DNA of 64,000 bases from Taibaiella sp041660405 (lineage in GTDB: Bacteria > Bacteroidota > Bacteroidia > Chitinophagales > Chitinophagaceae). The translations under genes were made by a program, and so were the position numbers. Shown in pieces: positions 9,123-18,215 of the stretch. Every line of letters starts with the position of its first letter. The first letter of the stretch is position 1. The notes under the pieces were generated by a model. That model ran no database searches. It had not been told where the DNA came from and was given only the letters and a program-made list of their open reading frames with translations. The DNA lies in contig JBAZWL010000004.1 of the NCBI GenBank assembly GCA_041660405.1, forward strand, positions 124,001 through 188,000. Reading direction: 5' to 3'.

Positions 9123-10760
9123 ATGAAATATATAAATAAATTCTTATTGACTTTTGCCGCGGTCGGTCTTCTGGCCGGAACCGGTTGCAAAAAATTCAGA
9201 GACGTAAACGTAGATCCCAATAATGCGGCCGATGTAACTGTTGAACTATTACTTCCTTCAGCACAAGCTGATATAGCACAGGTATATGGTTCAAAATTCC
9301 AGGTTATCGGTAGTATCTGGGGGCAATACTGGACACAAAATCCAAACTCTTCTCAATACAGAGAGTTGGAGCAATACCAGATTAGTGCAGCTTTTGCCAG
9401 CAATGGGTGGAATGAATTATACAGCGTTGGCCTGAAAGATCTGGATCAGATCATAAAGAAAGCAGGGACTAAGAAGAATTACGCGGCAATAGCAAAAATT
9501 CTGAAAGGCTACACTTACCATCTGCTTACAGATCAATTCGGTGATATCCCGTTTTCTGAAGCGCTTAAAGCAGACGAAGGGATTTCAAGTCCTAAATATG
9601 ACAGTCAGGAAGATGTATACAATGGAATTATTGCTATGGTAATGGAGGGTCGTGATGAATTGGATCCGAATTCAACAACTCCGGGAAATGATGATCTCAT
9701 TTATCATGGTGATCTGGAACTCTGGCAAAAATTTGCTAATACGCTTTTGTTGAAAGTGTATATGAGGTTATCTGCTGTTGCTCCGACCGTAGCACAGCAA
9801 GGGATAGCTGCTATTGATGCAACAGGAATAGGATATCTTGCTGAAGGCGAAAGTGCTGAAGTGCACTATTTTAATGAAGCAGGTAACTTTAATCCGCTTT
9901 TCTCTGAAATGAATAATGCTACCATTACCCGCATCCAGAACCTTGTGGCCAGCAAGACTACTATTGATTCCATGAATGCGAATAATGATTATCGTCTTTT
10001 TGCTTTTTACACACCTGCTCCTGCTGGTTTTGTTGCATTAGAGCAGGGGTTTTATAACATAATTCCAGCTGCTTCGGCTTATGCTACTCCTTCACCGGCA
10101 GTAGGTGGCCGTGCTGATGACGATGCTTCTGCTGTAGCTCCTGTGCGTTTACTTTCCGACTATGAAAGCTTATTCCTTCAGTCTGAAGGTGTTGTAAGAG
10201 GCTGGCTAACCGGAGATGATCAGGAGTTATTTGAAAGAGCAATAGCAGCTAATTATGACGCATATTCCAGTACCTTTAGTTCGTTGATTAGCGATGAAAC
10301 ATTGCCTTCAATAATAGCAGATTCTCTTGCTACTTCTGATACAACCGGTGTACCACAGATCGTACCATTTAATGTTGACTATCTTGTTCATACTTATCTT
10401 AGTGGAGATGATGATATTATCCATCCACAACCAGGATATCAGCTTTATTTAGATGGTGATCCGGTGTCTGTTACCCCAGCTTCTTATTGGGGTACCTATC
10501 CTGCTGCAGGTACTGCCCAGGAAAAGATCCGTCACATCATCACTCAAAAATGGTTCTCTATGTGCGGTAACCAGGGCATTGAAGCATGGACAGAATGGCG
10601 CAGGACTGGCTTCCCCGAGTTTTTTGTAATTTCAAAAAACAGCCGTATTGGTAATGTTTTCCCTGTGAGAATTCCTTATCCTGATGATGAGGTTTCCAAT
10701 AACCAGAAATTCCCTGGCCAAAAGCAAGTGACAGAGAAGGTATGGTGGGATGCTAATTAA
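9123..10760 (+). CDS. SusD/RagB-family nutrient-binding outer-membrane lipoprotein, module 1
   Basis: 545 residues. Lipoprotein signal with cysteine in 'GTGCKKF' (about residue 22), then a SusD-like alpha-helical fold with TPR-like segments; the C-terminal 'AWTEWRRTGFPEFF' and 'RIPYPDDE' blocks are typical of the SusD-like family paired with this type of SusC. It should sit on the cell surface as a lid on the SusC barrel and bind the substrate. It is 12 nt downstream of susC and 19 nt upstream of the DUF5011-like lipoprotein gene, which implies one operon. A paralogue is at 15095-16726. Confidence 0.92.
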   Translation: MKYINKFLLTFAAVGLLAGTGCKKFRDVNVDPNNAADVTVELLLPSAQADIAQVYGSKFQVIGSIWGQYWTQNPNSSQYRELEQYQISAAFASNGWNELYSVGLKDLDQIIKKAGTKKNYAAIAKILKGYTYHLLTDQFGDIPFSEALKADEGISSPKYDSQEDVYNGIIAMVMEGRDELDPNSTTPGNDDLIYHGDLELWQKFANTLLLKVYMRLSAVAPTVAQQGIAAIDATGIGYLAEGESAEVHYFNEAGNFNPLFSEMNNATITRIQNLVASKTTIDSMNANNDYRLFAFYTPAPAGFVALEQGFYNIIPAASAYATPSPAVGGRADDDASAVAPVRLLSDYESLFLQSEGVVRGWLTGDDQELFERAIAANYDAYSSTFSSLISDETLPSIIADSLATSDTTGVPQIVPFNVDYLVHTYLSGDDDIIHPQPGYQLYLDGDPVSVTPASYWGTYPAAGTAQEKIRHIITQKWFSMCGNQGIEAWTEWRRTGFPEFFVISKNSRIGNVFPVRIPYPDDEVSNNQKFPGQKQVTEKVWWDAN

Positions 10761-10779
10761 TAACTCTAAATCTAATTTT

Positions 10780-11427
10780 ATGAAGAAAATTATAATTATT
10801 CTTTTTGCGTTCAGCTTCCTGGCTTATGCCGGTTGCCGAAAGAGAGATACAGAAGAGGGCGTTTCAAAAGTTGTTGATGTAAGTAAACCGACAATCAACC
10901 TCAAAGGAGATAAATTTGTTTCCCTTTCAGTAGGCGAAGCTTATGCAGACCCTGGTGCTACTTTGATAGATGATATTTCCGGTGCGCAGTCTGATATTCC
11001 TGCAGCCGAATATACCAATCTGGATGTTTCCACTCCGGGTGTTTATTATATGCTTTACTCAGCTAAAAACTCCAACGGATATATTAACAACAATGTTCGA
11101 TATATTGCTGTTACAGATTATAATGATGCTGTTGACCTTACAGGGACTTATGTCCGAACTTTAAATGGTGTTGAAGTTGAGGTTACTAAAGTTGCACCTT
11201 CTTTTTATAAGAATAGTGACATGGGGGGGGCTAGTCTCTCTGATGCTTTATATTTCGCGATCATTAACGATACCACTATTACAGGAGGTGTTCAATTTTC
11301 AGAAAGTATCGGATCTGAAATCGCCACCAATAGCGAAAGCCTGGATTTGAATGATCCTTATACTTTGAGGTATGCTTTGGACGCGGCAGGATATGGTACT
11401 GCAGTACGTACGTTTGTAAAACAATAA
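10780..11427 (+). CDS. DUF5011-like (BT_2262-type) surface lipoprotein, module 1
   Basis: 215 residues. Lipoprotein signal with cysteine in 'AYAGCRKR'. Residues about 35-115 form an Ig-like DUF5011-type domain ('KPTINLKGDKF', 'YADPGATLIDD', 'PGVYYMLYSAKNSNG'), followed by a second beta-rich domain. Such lipoproteins are often third genes of SusCD operons and may help capture substrate at the surface; the role here is inferred. The ATG at 10780 is preferred over an in-frame ATG at 10750 inside susD. A run of eight G at 11223-11230 encodes 'MGGA' and could slip. Terminator at 11452-11481. Confidence 0.8.
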   Translation: MKKIIIILFAFSFLAYAGCRKRDTEEGVSKVVDVSKPTINLKGDKFVSLSVGEAYADPGATLIDDISGAQSDIPAAEYTNLDVSTPGVYYMLYSAKNSNGYINNNVRYIAVTDYNDAVDLTGTYVRTLNGVEVEVTKVAPSFYKNSDMGGASLSDALYFAIINDTTITGGVQFSESIGSEIATNSESLDLNDPYTLRYALDAAGYGTAVRTFVKQ

Positions 11428-11451
11428 TTATTTAACATTTCAATTACCCCC

Positions 11452-11481
11452 AAAAAGCCGGCTTTTTAGCCGGCTTTTTTT
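11452..11481 (+). terminator. terminator of SusCD module 1
   Basis: 11-bp stem AAAAAGCCGGC / GCCGGCTTTTT, loop TTTTTA, then T run. Confidence 0.9.
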
Positions 11482-11837
11482 GTGCCATAAGTTACTTAAC
11501 AGCCCCTGTCCTAAGTGTCATATCAAAGCTTAAACCCTTTATCACATTGATCTTGATATTTGCATTCTGTAATGGGCGTATGCAAAGAATATTGCCTTTG
11601 AGGAAAGATTCCCTGTGCTCACGATTATGGGAAGAGAGTACTTGATGGCAGATTTTTATTTAACAATTTTGATAATAAATTATCAATAATTAACGCCACT
11701 TTATGCATTCTCGATATTTCGTTGTTAAATTTGTTAATTCAATTGATTTATAATTATTTATAGTATAATAATATAATTATTTTAGTGTTTTTATCAAAAT
11801 TTTATCCTTACTAATGTAATTTATTATCAGAAGCTAT
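11482..11837. other. gene-free spacer between the two SusCD modules
   Basis: About 355 bp with no convincing ORF or RNA gene. The right half (from about 11655) is extremely AT-rich. It contains AATTATCAATAA at 11678-11689, whose reverse complement TTATTGATAATT occurs at 5761-5772 ahead of module 1. This could be a shared regulator site or chance in AT-rich DNA. Confidence 0.5.
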
Positions 11838-11845
11838 TACATTTG
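11838..11845 (+). promoter_or_regulatory. TAnnTTTG promoter of SusCD module 2
   Basis: TACATTTG, 21 nt before the ATG at 11867. The leader from this element to the start codon is clearly homologous to that of module 1. No good -33 TTTG is visible. Confidence 0.6.
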
Positions 11846-11866
11846 AAGGATAAAATATACTATTGT

Positions 11867-14800
11867 ATGAAAAGGTTATTACTAATAATTGTAGTCTTTC
11901 TGTGGTCAGGATTACAAATTGCAATGGCACAAAGCCGGCCGGTAAAGGGCCACGTGTTGGATGAAAAAGGCGAGGGCGTGCCTGGTGCCAGCGTTTCGGT
12001 TAAGGGTACCACAGCAGGAACAATAACAGATGCGGATGGTAACTTTTCGCTGGAAGTTCCTGATGATAAAAAAGAGTTGGTAATTAAAGCGATTGGCTAT
12101 GGCGACCTGGAAGTACAGGCAGGCGACGGAGATAATGTACTTGATATCCGTTTGCACACAAGTGCCACTCAACTTACAGAAACTTTAGTAACTGCCAACG
12201 CTGTGAAAAGGGAAAAGAGAAGTCTTGGATATTCATCCACCACCATTGGTGCCGATGAATTGGGCAAAGGTGGAAGTACCAGCCCGATTAATTCCCTGGC
12301 TGGTAAAGTAGCCGGCGTTAATATTACATCCACATCAAATTCCCCGGGATCATCATCGCGTATTGTGTTGCGTGGTGGTTCCTCTATTTTGGGGAATAAC
12401 CAGGCTTTGATCGTTGTAGATGGGGTTCCGATCAGTAATGGAAATTTTGGTACCAGTGGTAATGTAGGTAATCTCAGCAACCAGGTTGATTTCGGTAATA
12501 GAGGCAATGATATTAATCCTGACGATATAGAATCAATTTCAGTATTAAAGGGGCCGGCTGCAACCGTTATTTATGGTTCTGCGGCATCCAACGGAGCTTT
12601 AATGATTACCACTAAGAAAGGTAAAAGAAGGCCCGATGGTGCCAAAAAAACAGAAGTGGAAGTAACTTCTGGATTGAGCTTTTCCAGCATTTTAAAATAC
12701 CCTGATTTTCAAAATAAATATGGCCAGGGCGATACTCATGGAATTTTTGATGACAGAAGGGAGAATTTTTCCTGGGGATTGCCTTTCGATGATCAGAACA
12801 GACCCTGGGGACAAATTATCGACGGTCAGCAAAAAGTAAAGCCATACTCGGCATTACCCAATAATGTAAAGGATTTTTTCGATGTCGGAAAAATATACAC
12901 TAATGGCGTAGCTGTCAATTCAGGAAACGAAGATGTAGCCTTTCGTCTGGGTTTTAATACTTTGAACAGTACATCTATATTTCCCGGCAAAAGCTACGAC
13001 AAGTACAACGTTACCTTTAATGGCAATGCCAACCTGAGCAACAAATTTTACTCCAGCATTTCACTTAACTATTCCAAGTCAATAGGAGATCTAGTAGGCG
13101 GCGGACAGAATGCCGCATCAACAATGGATAATCTGTACCAAATGCCGCGTGATATACCTATCCGTGAATTAAGGGATCTTGACGATAAGTTTAATGCTAT
13201 GGATTATGTAGATAAAAACGGAGTACATCGTTATGGATATTACGGTGCTTATGCTGTGAACCCTTATTACACTCTGGAGAAATTCAAAAATGCAAACAGG
13301 GTAGACCGTATCCTGGGCAGTTTTACTATAGGATATAAACCATATAGCTGGTTGAAAATTGAAAACCGCATTGGTACAGATATGTATAGCGATCGCCGCT
13401 ACCAGAGCGCACCATTGTTCAGCTCAGATCCTGCAGATGAAAGTGGATTGTATACCCGTCCGCAGAATAATGTCGGACGTTACTCTGAAGATGTTTACAA
13501 CCTGAGTAATATCTATAATGATCTTATGGTAACCTTCAATAAGGATATCGCAAAAGACCTCAATCTTAATGTCCTGGTTGGTCATAACGTTACCCAGCAA
13601 AGATTGAATAATGTTTATTCCAGCACTAATGAAGATGGTGGATTAATTGTACCGGACTACTATAATCTGCAAAATTCAAATGGTAAGATTTTATCCTCCA
13701 ATTCTTTAAGTTTAGTAAGAAAGGTTGGGTTGTATGGCGATGCTTTACTGGGTTATAAAAACATGCTGTTTGTTGGTGTAACAGCGCGTAATGATTGGTC
13801 ATCTACAGTGCCGCAATCTTATTTCTACTATGGTGCCAATACTTCATTTGTATTTAGCGAATTGTTTAATGAATCTCTGAAAAGATATTGGAACTACGGT
13901 AAATTAAGAATGTCCTATGGTGCTGTAGGTAATGACGCAGGCCCGTATGTTTATAGCACCGTTTATAACCAGGCAGTAGCTGCCGGTGATTTTGGCAGCA
14001 ATGTGTTTCCCTTTAAAGGTACCCCAGCTTTTAGCTATGGGGGACAGATCGGGAATCCAAATATTACTCCTGAGTTTTCCAAAGAGTTCGAAATTGGTAC
14101 AGAGCAGTCTTTTTTTGACAACCGCATAACCCTTGATTTCTCTTATTACAGCAAACGATCAGAAAACCAGATTATACCGGTAAGCCTTGCCCCTTCTTCA
14201 GGGTTTGGTTCTAAAATAATCAATGCAGGACTTTTAACTAATAAGGGCATAGAGCTTGCCGTTAAATTTACCCCGGTTATGACCCGTACAGGTTTCAGGT
14301 GGGATGTTTTCGGAACCTTTACCAAGAATACCAGTCTGGTTAAGGAAATCTATCCCGGCACTGACCAGATTAACACCGGTGGTGGTCTTAATGGCATGAC
14401 TATAGTAGCTGCAGTAGGTAAACCATACGGTACATTTTATACTAATGGTTATTTAAGAGATCCGAATGGTAGTATTGTTGTTGACTCTGCTACTGGGTTA
14501 CCCAAAATAGACCCTCAGGGAAACATGTATTTCGGCTCTTACCAACCTAAATTCCAGATGTCTTGGGGCACTTCCTTAAGCTATAAAGGCTTCTCTCTGT
14601 ATGTGATGTTTGATATGAAAGAAGGTGGACAATTTTTTTCCAGAACAAGAGATCTTCTCGCTTTTGTAGGTACGTCTAAAGAAACAGAAAAACGTGATCC
14701 ATACGTTTGGGAAAATTCGGTATACAAAGGTTCCGATGGTGGATATCATACTAATAATACCAAATTCGACCCTTATACTTTTTACACTACACAGGCTGGA

Positions 14801-15076
14801 CGTCCCAATGAGTACCAGTTGATTGATGCCTCTTATGTTAAATTGAGAGAAGCACGTCTTTCTTACACATTTCCTCGTAAGTGGTTAAGTGAGACTCCTT
14901 TTGGTAGCGCTACTATCAGCGTTTTTGGAAATAATCTATTTATCTGGACGCCCAAGGAAAACCAATATACAGATCCTGAACTCAGCTCCAATGGCGCTTC
15001 AAATGCCCAGGGATTTGAGTTTGGTGCTGCTCCATCATTAAGGAATTATGGTTTCAACCTCAAGTTTGCCTTCTAA
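11867..15076 (+). CDS. SusC/RagA-family TonB-linked outer-membrane receptor, module 2
   Basis: 1069 residues with the same architecture as the module 1 receptor: signal peptide (ending 'IAMAQ'), regulatory-like domain ('KGHVLDEKGEGVPGASV'), plug and barrel. Long blocks such as 'DKYGQGDTHGIFDDRRENF' in module 1 recur with few changes. By eye roughly two residues in three are shared in aligned blocks, with divergence concentrated in mid-barrel loops, as expected if specificity differs. The start at 11867 is chosen because the TTG at 11843 lies in the promoter. susD follows after 18 nt. Confidence 0.93.
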   Translation: MKRLLLIIVVFLWSGLQIAMAQSRPVKGHVLDEKGEGVPGASVSVKGTTAGTITDADGNFSLEVPDDKKELVIKAIGYGDLEVQAGDGDNVLDIRLHTSATQLTETLVTANAVKREKRSLGYSSTTIGADELGKGGSTSPINSLAGKVAGVNITSTSNSPGSSSRIVLRGGSSILGNNQALIVVDGVPISNGNFGTSGNVGNLSNQVDFGNRGNDINPDDIESISVLKGPAATVIYGSAASNGALMITTKKGKRRPDGAKKTEVEVTSGLSFSSILKYPDFQNKYGQGDTHGIFDDRRENFSWGLPFDDQNRPWGQIIDGQQKVKPYSALPNNVKDFFDVGKIYTNGVAVNSGNEDVAFRLGFNTLNSTSIFPGKSYDKYNVTFNGNANLSNKFYSSISLNYSKSIGDLVGGGQNAASTMDNLYQMPRDIPIRELRDLDDKFNAMDYVDKNGVHRYGYYGAYAVNPYYTLEKFKNANRVDRILGSFTIGYKPYSWLKIENRIGTDMYSDRRYQSAPLFSSDPADESGLYTRPQNNVGRYSEDVYNLSNIYNDLMVTFNKDIAKDLNLNVLVGHNVTQQRLNNVYSSTNEDGGLIVPDYYNLQNSNGKILSSNSLSLVRKVGLYGDALLGYKNMLFVGVTARNDWSSTVPQSYFYYGANTSFVFSELFNESLKRYWNYGKLRMSYGAVGNDAGPYVYSTVYNQAVAAGDFGSNVFPFKGTPAFSYGGQIGNPNITPEFSKEFEIGTEQSFFDNRITLDFSYYSKRSENQIIPVSLAPSSGFGSKIINAGLLTNKGIELAVKFTPVMTRTGFRWDVFGTFTKNTSLVKEIYPGTDQINTGGGLNGMTIVAAVGKPYGTFYTNGYLRDPNGSIVVDSATGLPKIDPQGNMYFGSYQPKFQMSWGTSLSYKGFSLYVMFDMKEGGQFFSRTRDLLAFVGTSKETEKRDPYVWENSVYKGSDGGYHTNNTKFDPYTFYTTQAGRPNEYQLIDASYVKLREARLSYTFPRKWLSETPFGSATISVFGNNLFIWTPKENQYTDPELSSNGASNAQGFEFGAAPSLRNYGFNLKFAF

Positions 15077-15094
15077 TAATTAAATTCTATAAAA

Positions 15095-16726
15095 ATGAAA
15101 TCACTATATAAAATATTTTTTGGCCTTTCTGCACTGTCAGTATTGGTTTTTACCGGTTGTAAAAAGTTCCGGGATGTAAATACAAATCCCAACAGTCCAG
15201 AACAGGTAACTATTAATTTGTTATTGCCTGCAGCACAGGGAGCCATCGCACAACAACTTGGTGGTAAATTTCAGATAGCGGGAAGTATGTGGTCCCAATA
15301 TTGGACACAAGACCCCAGTGCATCCCAATACCGTGTATTTGAACAATATCAGATCGATGGTTCTGATATCAATAAGTCCTGGAATGGCTTATACTCAGGA
15401 GCATTGACTGATCTGGATCAGATCATCAAAAAAGGTGGTACGCAGAAAAATTATATTGCTATCGCTAAAATACTGAAAGGCTATACCTTTCAGATATTAA
15501 CGGATCAGTTTGGTGATATTCCATTTACAGAAGCTTTAAAAGGAGAGTCTGAAAATATTACCAGTCCTCATTATGATAGCCAGGAGATTGTTTATAATGG
15601 TCTTATCAGCCTGATAAAAGAAGGGATGAGCGAAATTGATGCTGCAGGTCCTCATCCGGGAAAAGATGATTTGATTTATGGCGGCGATATGGCTGCATGG
15701 GAAAAATTTGGCAATACTTTATTGTTGAGAGCGTATATGCGCTTGTCCTCAAAAGCCCCAACTGTAGCACAACAGGGAATAGCTGATTTGTATGCTAATG
15801 GTATTGGTTTTATTGCTGCCGGTGAAACCGCAAAAATTGTTTATTCCAGTGAACCGGGAAACTATAATCCTTTGTACTCCGAAATCAATAATTCAGTAAT
15901 TGCCCGTCAATTGAACTTAATTGCAAGCTCTACGGCTATTGATAGCTTTTTAGCTAATAATGATCCGAGGATTGCAGCTTTTTATTATGCAAATGGTACT
16001 TTCAAAGGGTTACGTCAAGGTAATTATTCAACGGGTTCCGGAACGTATTCCACCCCGAGTGCTGCTGTAGGTGGCGATGTAAGAGCTGGTGATGTTATTG
16101 CACAATCGGCTGTAGCGCCAGTAATATTTTTGTCTGATTATGAAAGCTTGTTTTTACAGGCAGAAGCTGCAGTGAGAGGCTGGGGAACAGGTAATGATAA
16201 GGCGTTATTTGAAAGTGCAGTTACGGCCAATTTTAATGCCTATGCAGCTCCGATTACAAGTGCTATTGGAGTAGTTTTTGAGCCACTGGTAGCTGACTCT
16301 GTTGCCACATCTACAACAGAAGGGCATCCGGTAGAAGTTAAGTATAGCGTAGCTTATGCATTGGAGACATATTTAAAAGGAGATGCAGGCATACTTACCG
16401 GTGGCACTTATTATCTGGAAGGTGATGCTGTTTCCATAACACCGGCATCTCATTGGGCTACTTACCCTTCAGCCGGAACTACTCAGGAAAAAATACAATA
16501 CATCATTACGCAGAAATGGTTCTCCATGTGTGGCAATCAGGGCATAGAAGCCTGGACAGAATGGAGGAGAACCGGGTTCCCGAATTTCTTCGTAGTATCT
16601 ATAAACTCAAGGATCGGCAACAATTTTCCGGTACGTTTCCCTTATCCTGATGATGAAACATCTAATAATTTAAATTTCCCCGGACAGAAATTAGTAACGG
16701 ATAAAGTGTGGTGGGATGCCAATTAA
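15095..16726 (+). CDS. SusD/RagB-family nutrient-binding outer-membrane lipoprotein, module 2
   Basis: 543 residues. Lipoprotein signal with cysteine in 'VFTGCKKF', SusD-like helical body, and the same C-terminal 'AWTEWRRTGFPNFF' and 'RFPYPDDE' blocks as the module 1 protein. It should pair with the receptor encoded 18 nt upstream. The N- and C-terminal thirds are the best conserved between the two SusD proteins; the middle (about residues 270-430), where the ligand pocket of SusD proteins usually lies, differs most. Confidence 0.92.
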   Translation: MKSLYKIFFGLSALSVLVFTGCKKFRDVNTNPNSPEQVTINLLLPAAQGAIAQQLGGKFQIAGSMWSQYWTQDPSASQYRVFEQYQIDGSDINKSWNGLYSGALTDLDQIIKKGGTQKNYIAIAKILKGYTFQILTDQFGDIPFTEALKGESENITSPHYDSQEIVYNGLISLIKEGMSEIDAAGPHPGKDDLIYGGDMAAWEKFGNTLLLRAYMRLSSKAPTVAQQGIADLYANGIGFIAAGETAKIVYSSEPGNYNPLYSEINNSVIARQLNLIASSTAIDSFLANNDPRIAAFYYANGTFKGLRQGNYSTGSGTYSTPSAAVGGDVRAGDVIAQSAVAPVIFLSDYESLFLQAEAAVRGWGTGNDKALFESAVTANFNAYAAPITSAIGVVFEPLVADSVATSTTEGHPVEVKYSVAYALETYLKGDAGILTGGTYYLEGDAVSITPASHWATYPSAGTTQEKIQYIITQKWFSMCGNQGIEAWTEWRRTGFPNFFVVSINSRIGNNFPVRFPYPDDETSNNLNFPGQKLVTDKVWWDAN

Positions 16727-16786
16727 AAATAAGGAAGCGCTACAATTATTAAGGCTTCCTGTTTGATTTCTTAAAACAAAAACAAT

Positions 16787-17428
16787 ATGAAAAACATACT
16801 AATAATATCCATATATCTTGCTTTGCTGGCCGTTGCAGGATGCAGGAAGAGAGATACTGATCATGTTTCGCAGGTAGTCAAGGTAAGTAAACCCACAATT
16901 AATTTAAAGGGTGATAAGTTTGTAACCTTAGCTGTTGGAGGAACATATACGGATCCGGGTGCTACATTGATTGATGATATTACAGGTTCTTCTTCAGACA
17001 TAGTTGCCAAGTCATCAAATCTTGATCTTACTAAACCAGGGCTATATTATATGTTATACTCCGCTAAAAATTCGAATGGTTATTTTAATAATAACGTAAG
17101 GTACATTGCAGTGACAAATTATAATGATGCTGTAGATATTAGCGGCACTTATAAACGGACTGCAAATGCAGTGGTAGTTAATGTGACCAAAGTGTCGAAA
17201 GCTATGTATAAAAACGATGACATGGGGGGAGCTAAAATAGCTGATGCCCTTTATTTTGCAATCATTAACGATACAACGATTGCTTCAAGCCCACAATTTT
17301 CAGAATCTTTAGGTGCAGAAATCAAAACAAATAGCGGAAAAATAAGCTTGAGTACCCCGTATACCTTTCAATATGCTTTAAGTGCGTCAGGGTACGGCCC
17401 GGCGGTGCGTGTATTTGTAAAACAATAG
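16787..17428 (+). CDS. DUF5011-like (BT_2262-type) surface lipoprotein, module 2
   Basis: 213 residues; lipobox in 'AVAGCRKR', then the same Ig-like domain ('KPTINLKGDKF', 'YTDPGATLIDD', 'GLYYMLYSAKNSNG') and second domain as the module 1 protein. It is 60 nt after susD2, a wider gap than in module 1. The poly-G run of the paralogue is shorter here (six G at the same 'MGGA' codons). A very strong terminator follows, closing the duplicated region. Confidence 0.8.
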   Translation: MKNILIISIYLALLAVAGCRKRDTDHVSQVVKVSKPTINLKGDKFVTLAVGGTYTDPGATLIDDITGSSSDIVAKSSNLDLTKPGLYYMLYSAKNSNGYFNNNVRYIAVTNYNDAVDISGTYKRTANAVVVNVTKVSKAMYKNDDMGGAKIADALYFAIINDTTIASSPQFSESLGAEIKTNSGKISLSTPYTFQYALSASGYGPAVRVFVKQ

Positions 17429-17443
17429 CTGATATTTTTATCA

Positions 17444-17490
17444 GAGTAACCCAAAAGAGCTGGCTTTAAGCCGGCTCTTTTGGGTTACTC
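17444..17490. terminator. strong terminator closing SusCD module 2
   Basis: About 21-bp stem starting GAGTAACCCAAAAGAGC, one G-T wobble, 4-nt loop. It sits between the convergent lipoprotein genes and probably works in both directions. Confidence 0.85.
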
Positions 17491-17558
17491 TCAAGCGATT
17501 GCCGGTTTTATGCCTCCTTTGGTACTTTATAGCAAGGCCTTACTTATTCTAATCGCAC

Positions 17559-18020
17559 TCACTCACAAGCAACCTTAGGAATATTGATGGTATAGTCAGC
17601 TTTTGTATCCGGCTCTTCCCTGCCCGAGGATTGATTTACAGTTGATGGACGCTGTTGTAAAGCTTCTTCTGTAAGCTTGAATGCCACTTGCATAGAATCG
17701 TCCATACCTTCTTGACTAAAATGCCATACAGCTTTAATTTCATCACCAACAATCACGCCGGTTATATTTCCATGCCGGGCATCTTTTTGGTCCGGAATAT
17801 TGTCCATATTTCCGGTCACCTTATCTCCTTCAACATGCAGGCGTATACTTAAAGTATCTTTGCCGGTTAATTGTCTGAAACAATAATCTTTAGTTCCTGA
17901 TATAGTAGTATCAGGTTGTTGTCCCGTTTCACCTACAGGAGGCTTGGTCTGTGATTGATTTCCGCAGGAAAATAAAGTTGTGCTGCCTGCTAAGAGCAAG
18001 TAAAGAAATGTGTTTTTCAT
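17559..18020 (-). CDS. lipoprotein of unknown function
   Basis: 153 residues. Signal peptide with lipobox cysteine in 'LFSCGNQ' (about residue 19), a Pro/Gln/Thr-rich linker, then a beta-rich domain ('CFRQLTGKDTLSIRLHVEGDKVTGNM', 'VVGDEIKAVWHFSQEG' type strands) and a polar tail. It resembles small Bacteroidota envelope lipoproteins with a lipocalin-like or META-like strand pattern, but no family can be named. Promoter element at 18091-18098. Confidence 0.65.
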   Translation of the reverse strand: MKNTFLYLLLAGSTTLFSCGNQSQTKPPVGETGQQPDTTISGTKDYCFRQLTGKDTLSIRLHVEGDKVTGNMDNIPDQKDARHGNITGVIVGDEIKAVWHFSQEGMDDSMQVAFKLTEEALQQRPSTVNQSSGREEPDTKADYTINIPKVACE

Positions 18021-18090
18021 ATTATTGTTTTGTACTGATGAAAAGTAATGCAGGATTTCTTGTACCCTAACTATTAAAATGTGCCGTATA

Positions 18091-18098
18091 CAAACATA
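18091..18098 (-). promoter_or_regulatory. TAnnTTTG promoter for the minus-strand lipoprotein
   Basis: Minus strand TATGTTTG about 70 nt before the start at 18020. Confidence 0.45.
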
Positions 18099-18188
18099 CT
18101 CATAATTATATTTTTGCCGGAGTATTGTATGGTAAAATTTTTACACATTCCCGATCGTCTTTTTTTGTAATCATATGCTCCCAGGTAC

Positions 18189-18196
18189 TACCTTTG
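18189..18196 (+). promoter_or_regulatory. TAnnTTTG promoter for the ABC-2 permease
   Basis: TACCTTTG ends 19 nt before the ATG at 18216. A second match (TATTTTTG, 18109-18116) lies further upstream. Confidence 0.6.
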
Positions 18197-18215
18197 CACT
18201 ACCTTTTTTGAAACT

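Noticed and set aside
11482..11837. Small RNA or riboswitch between the SusCD modules
   Set aside because: No stable structure, promoter or conserved motif could be supported by eye.
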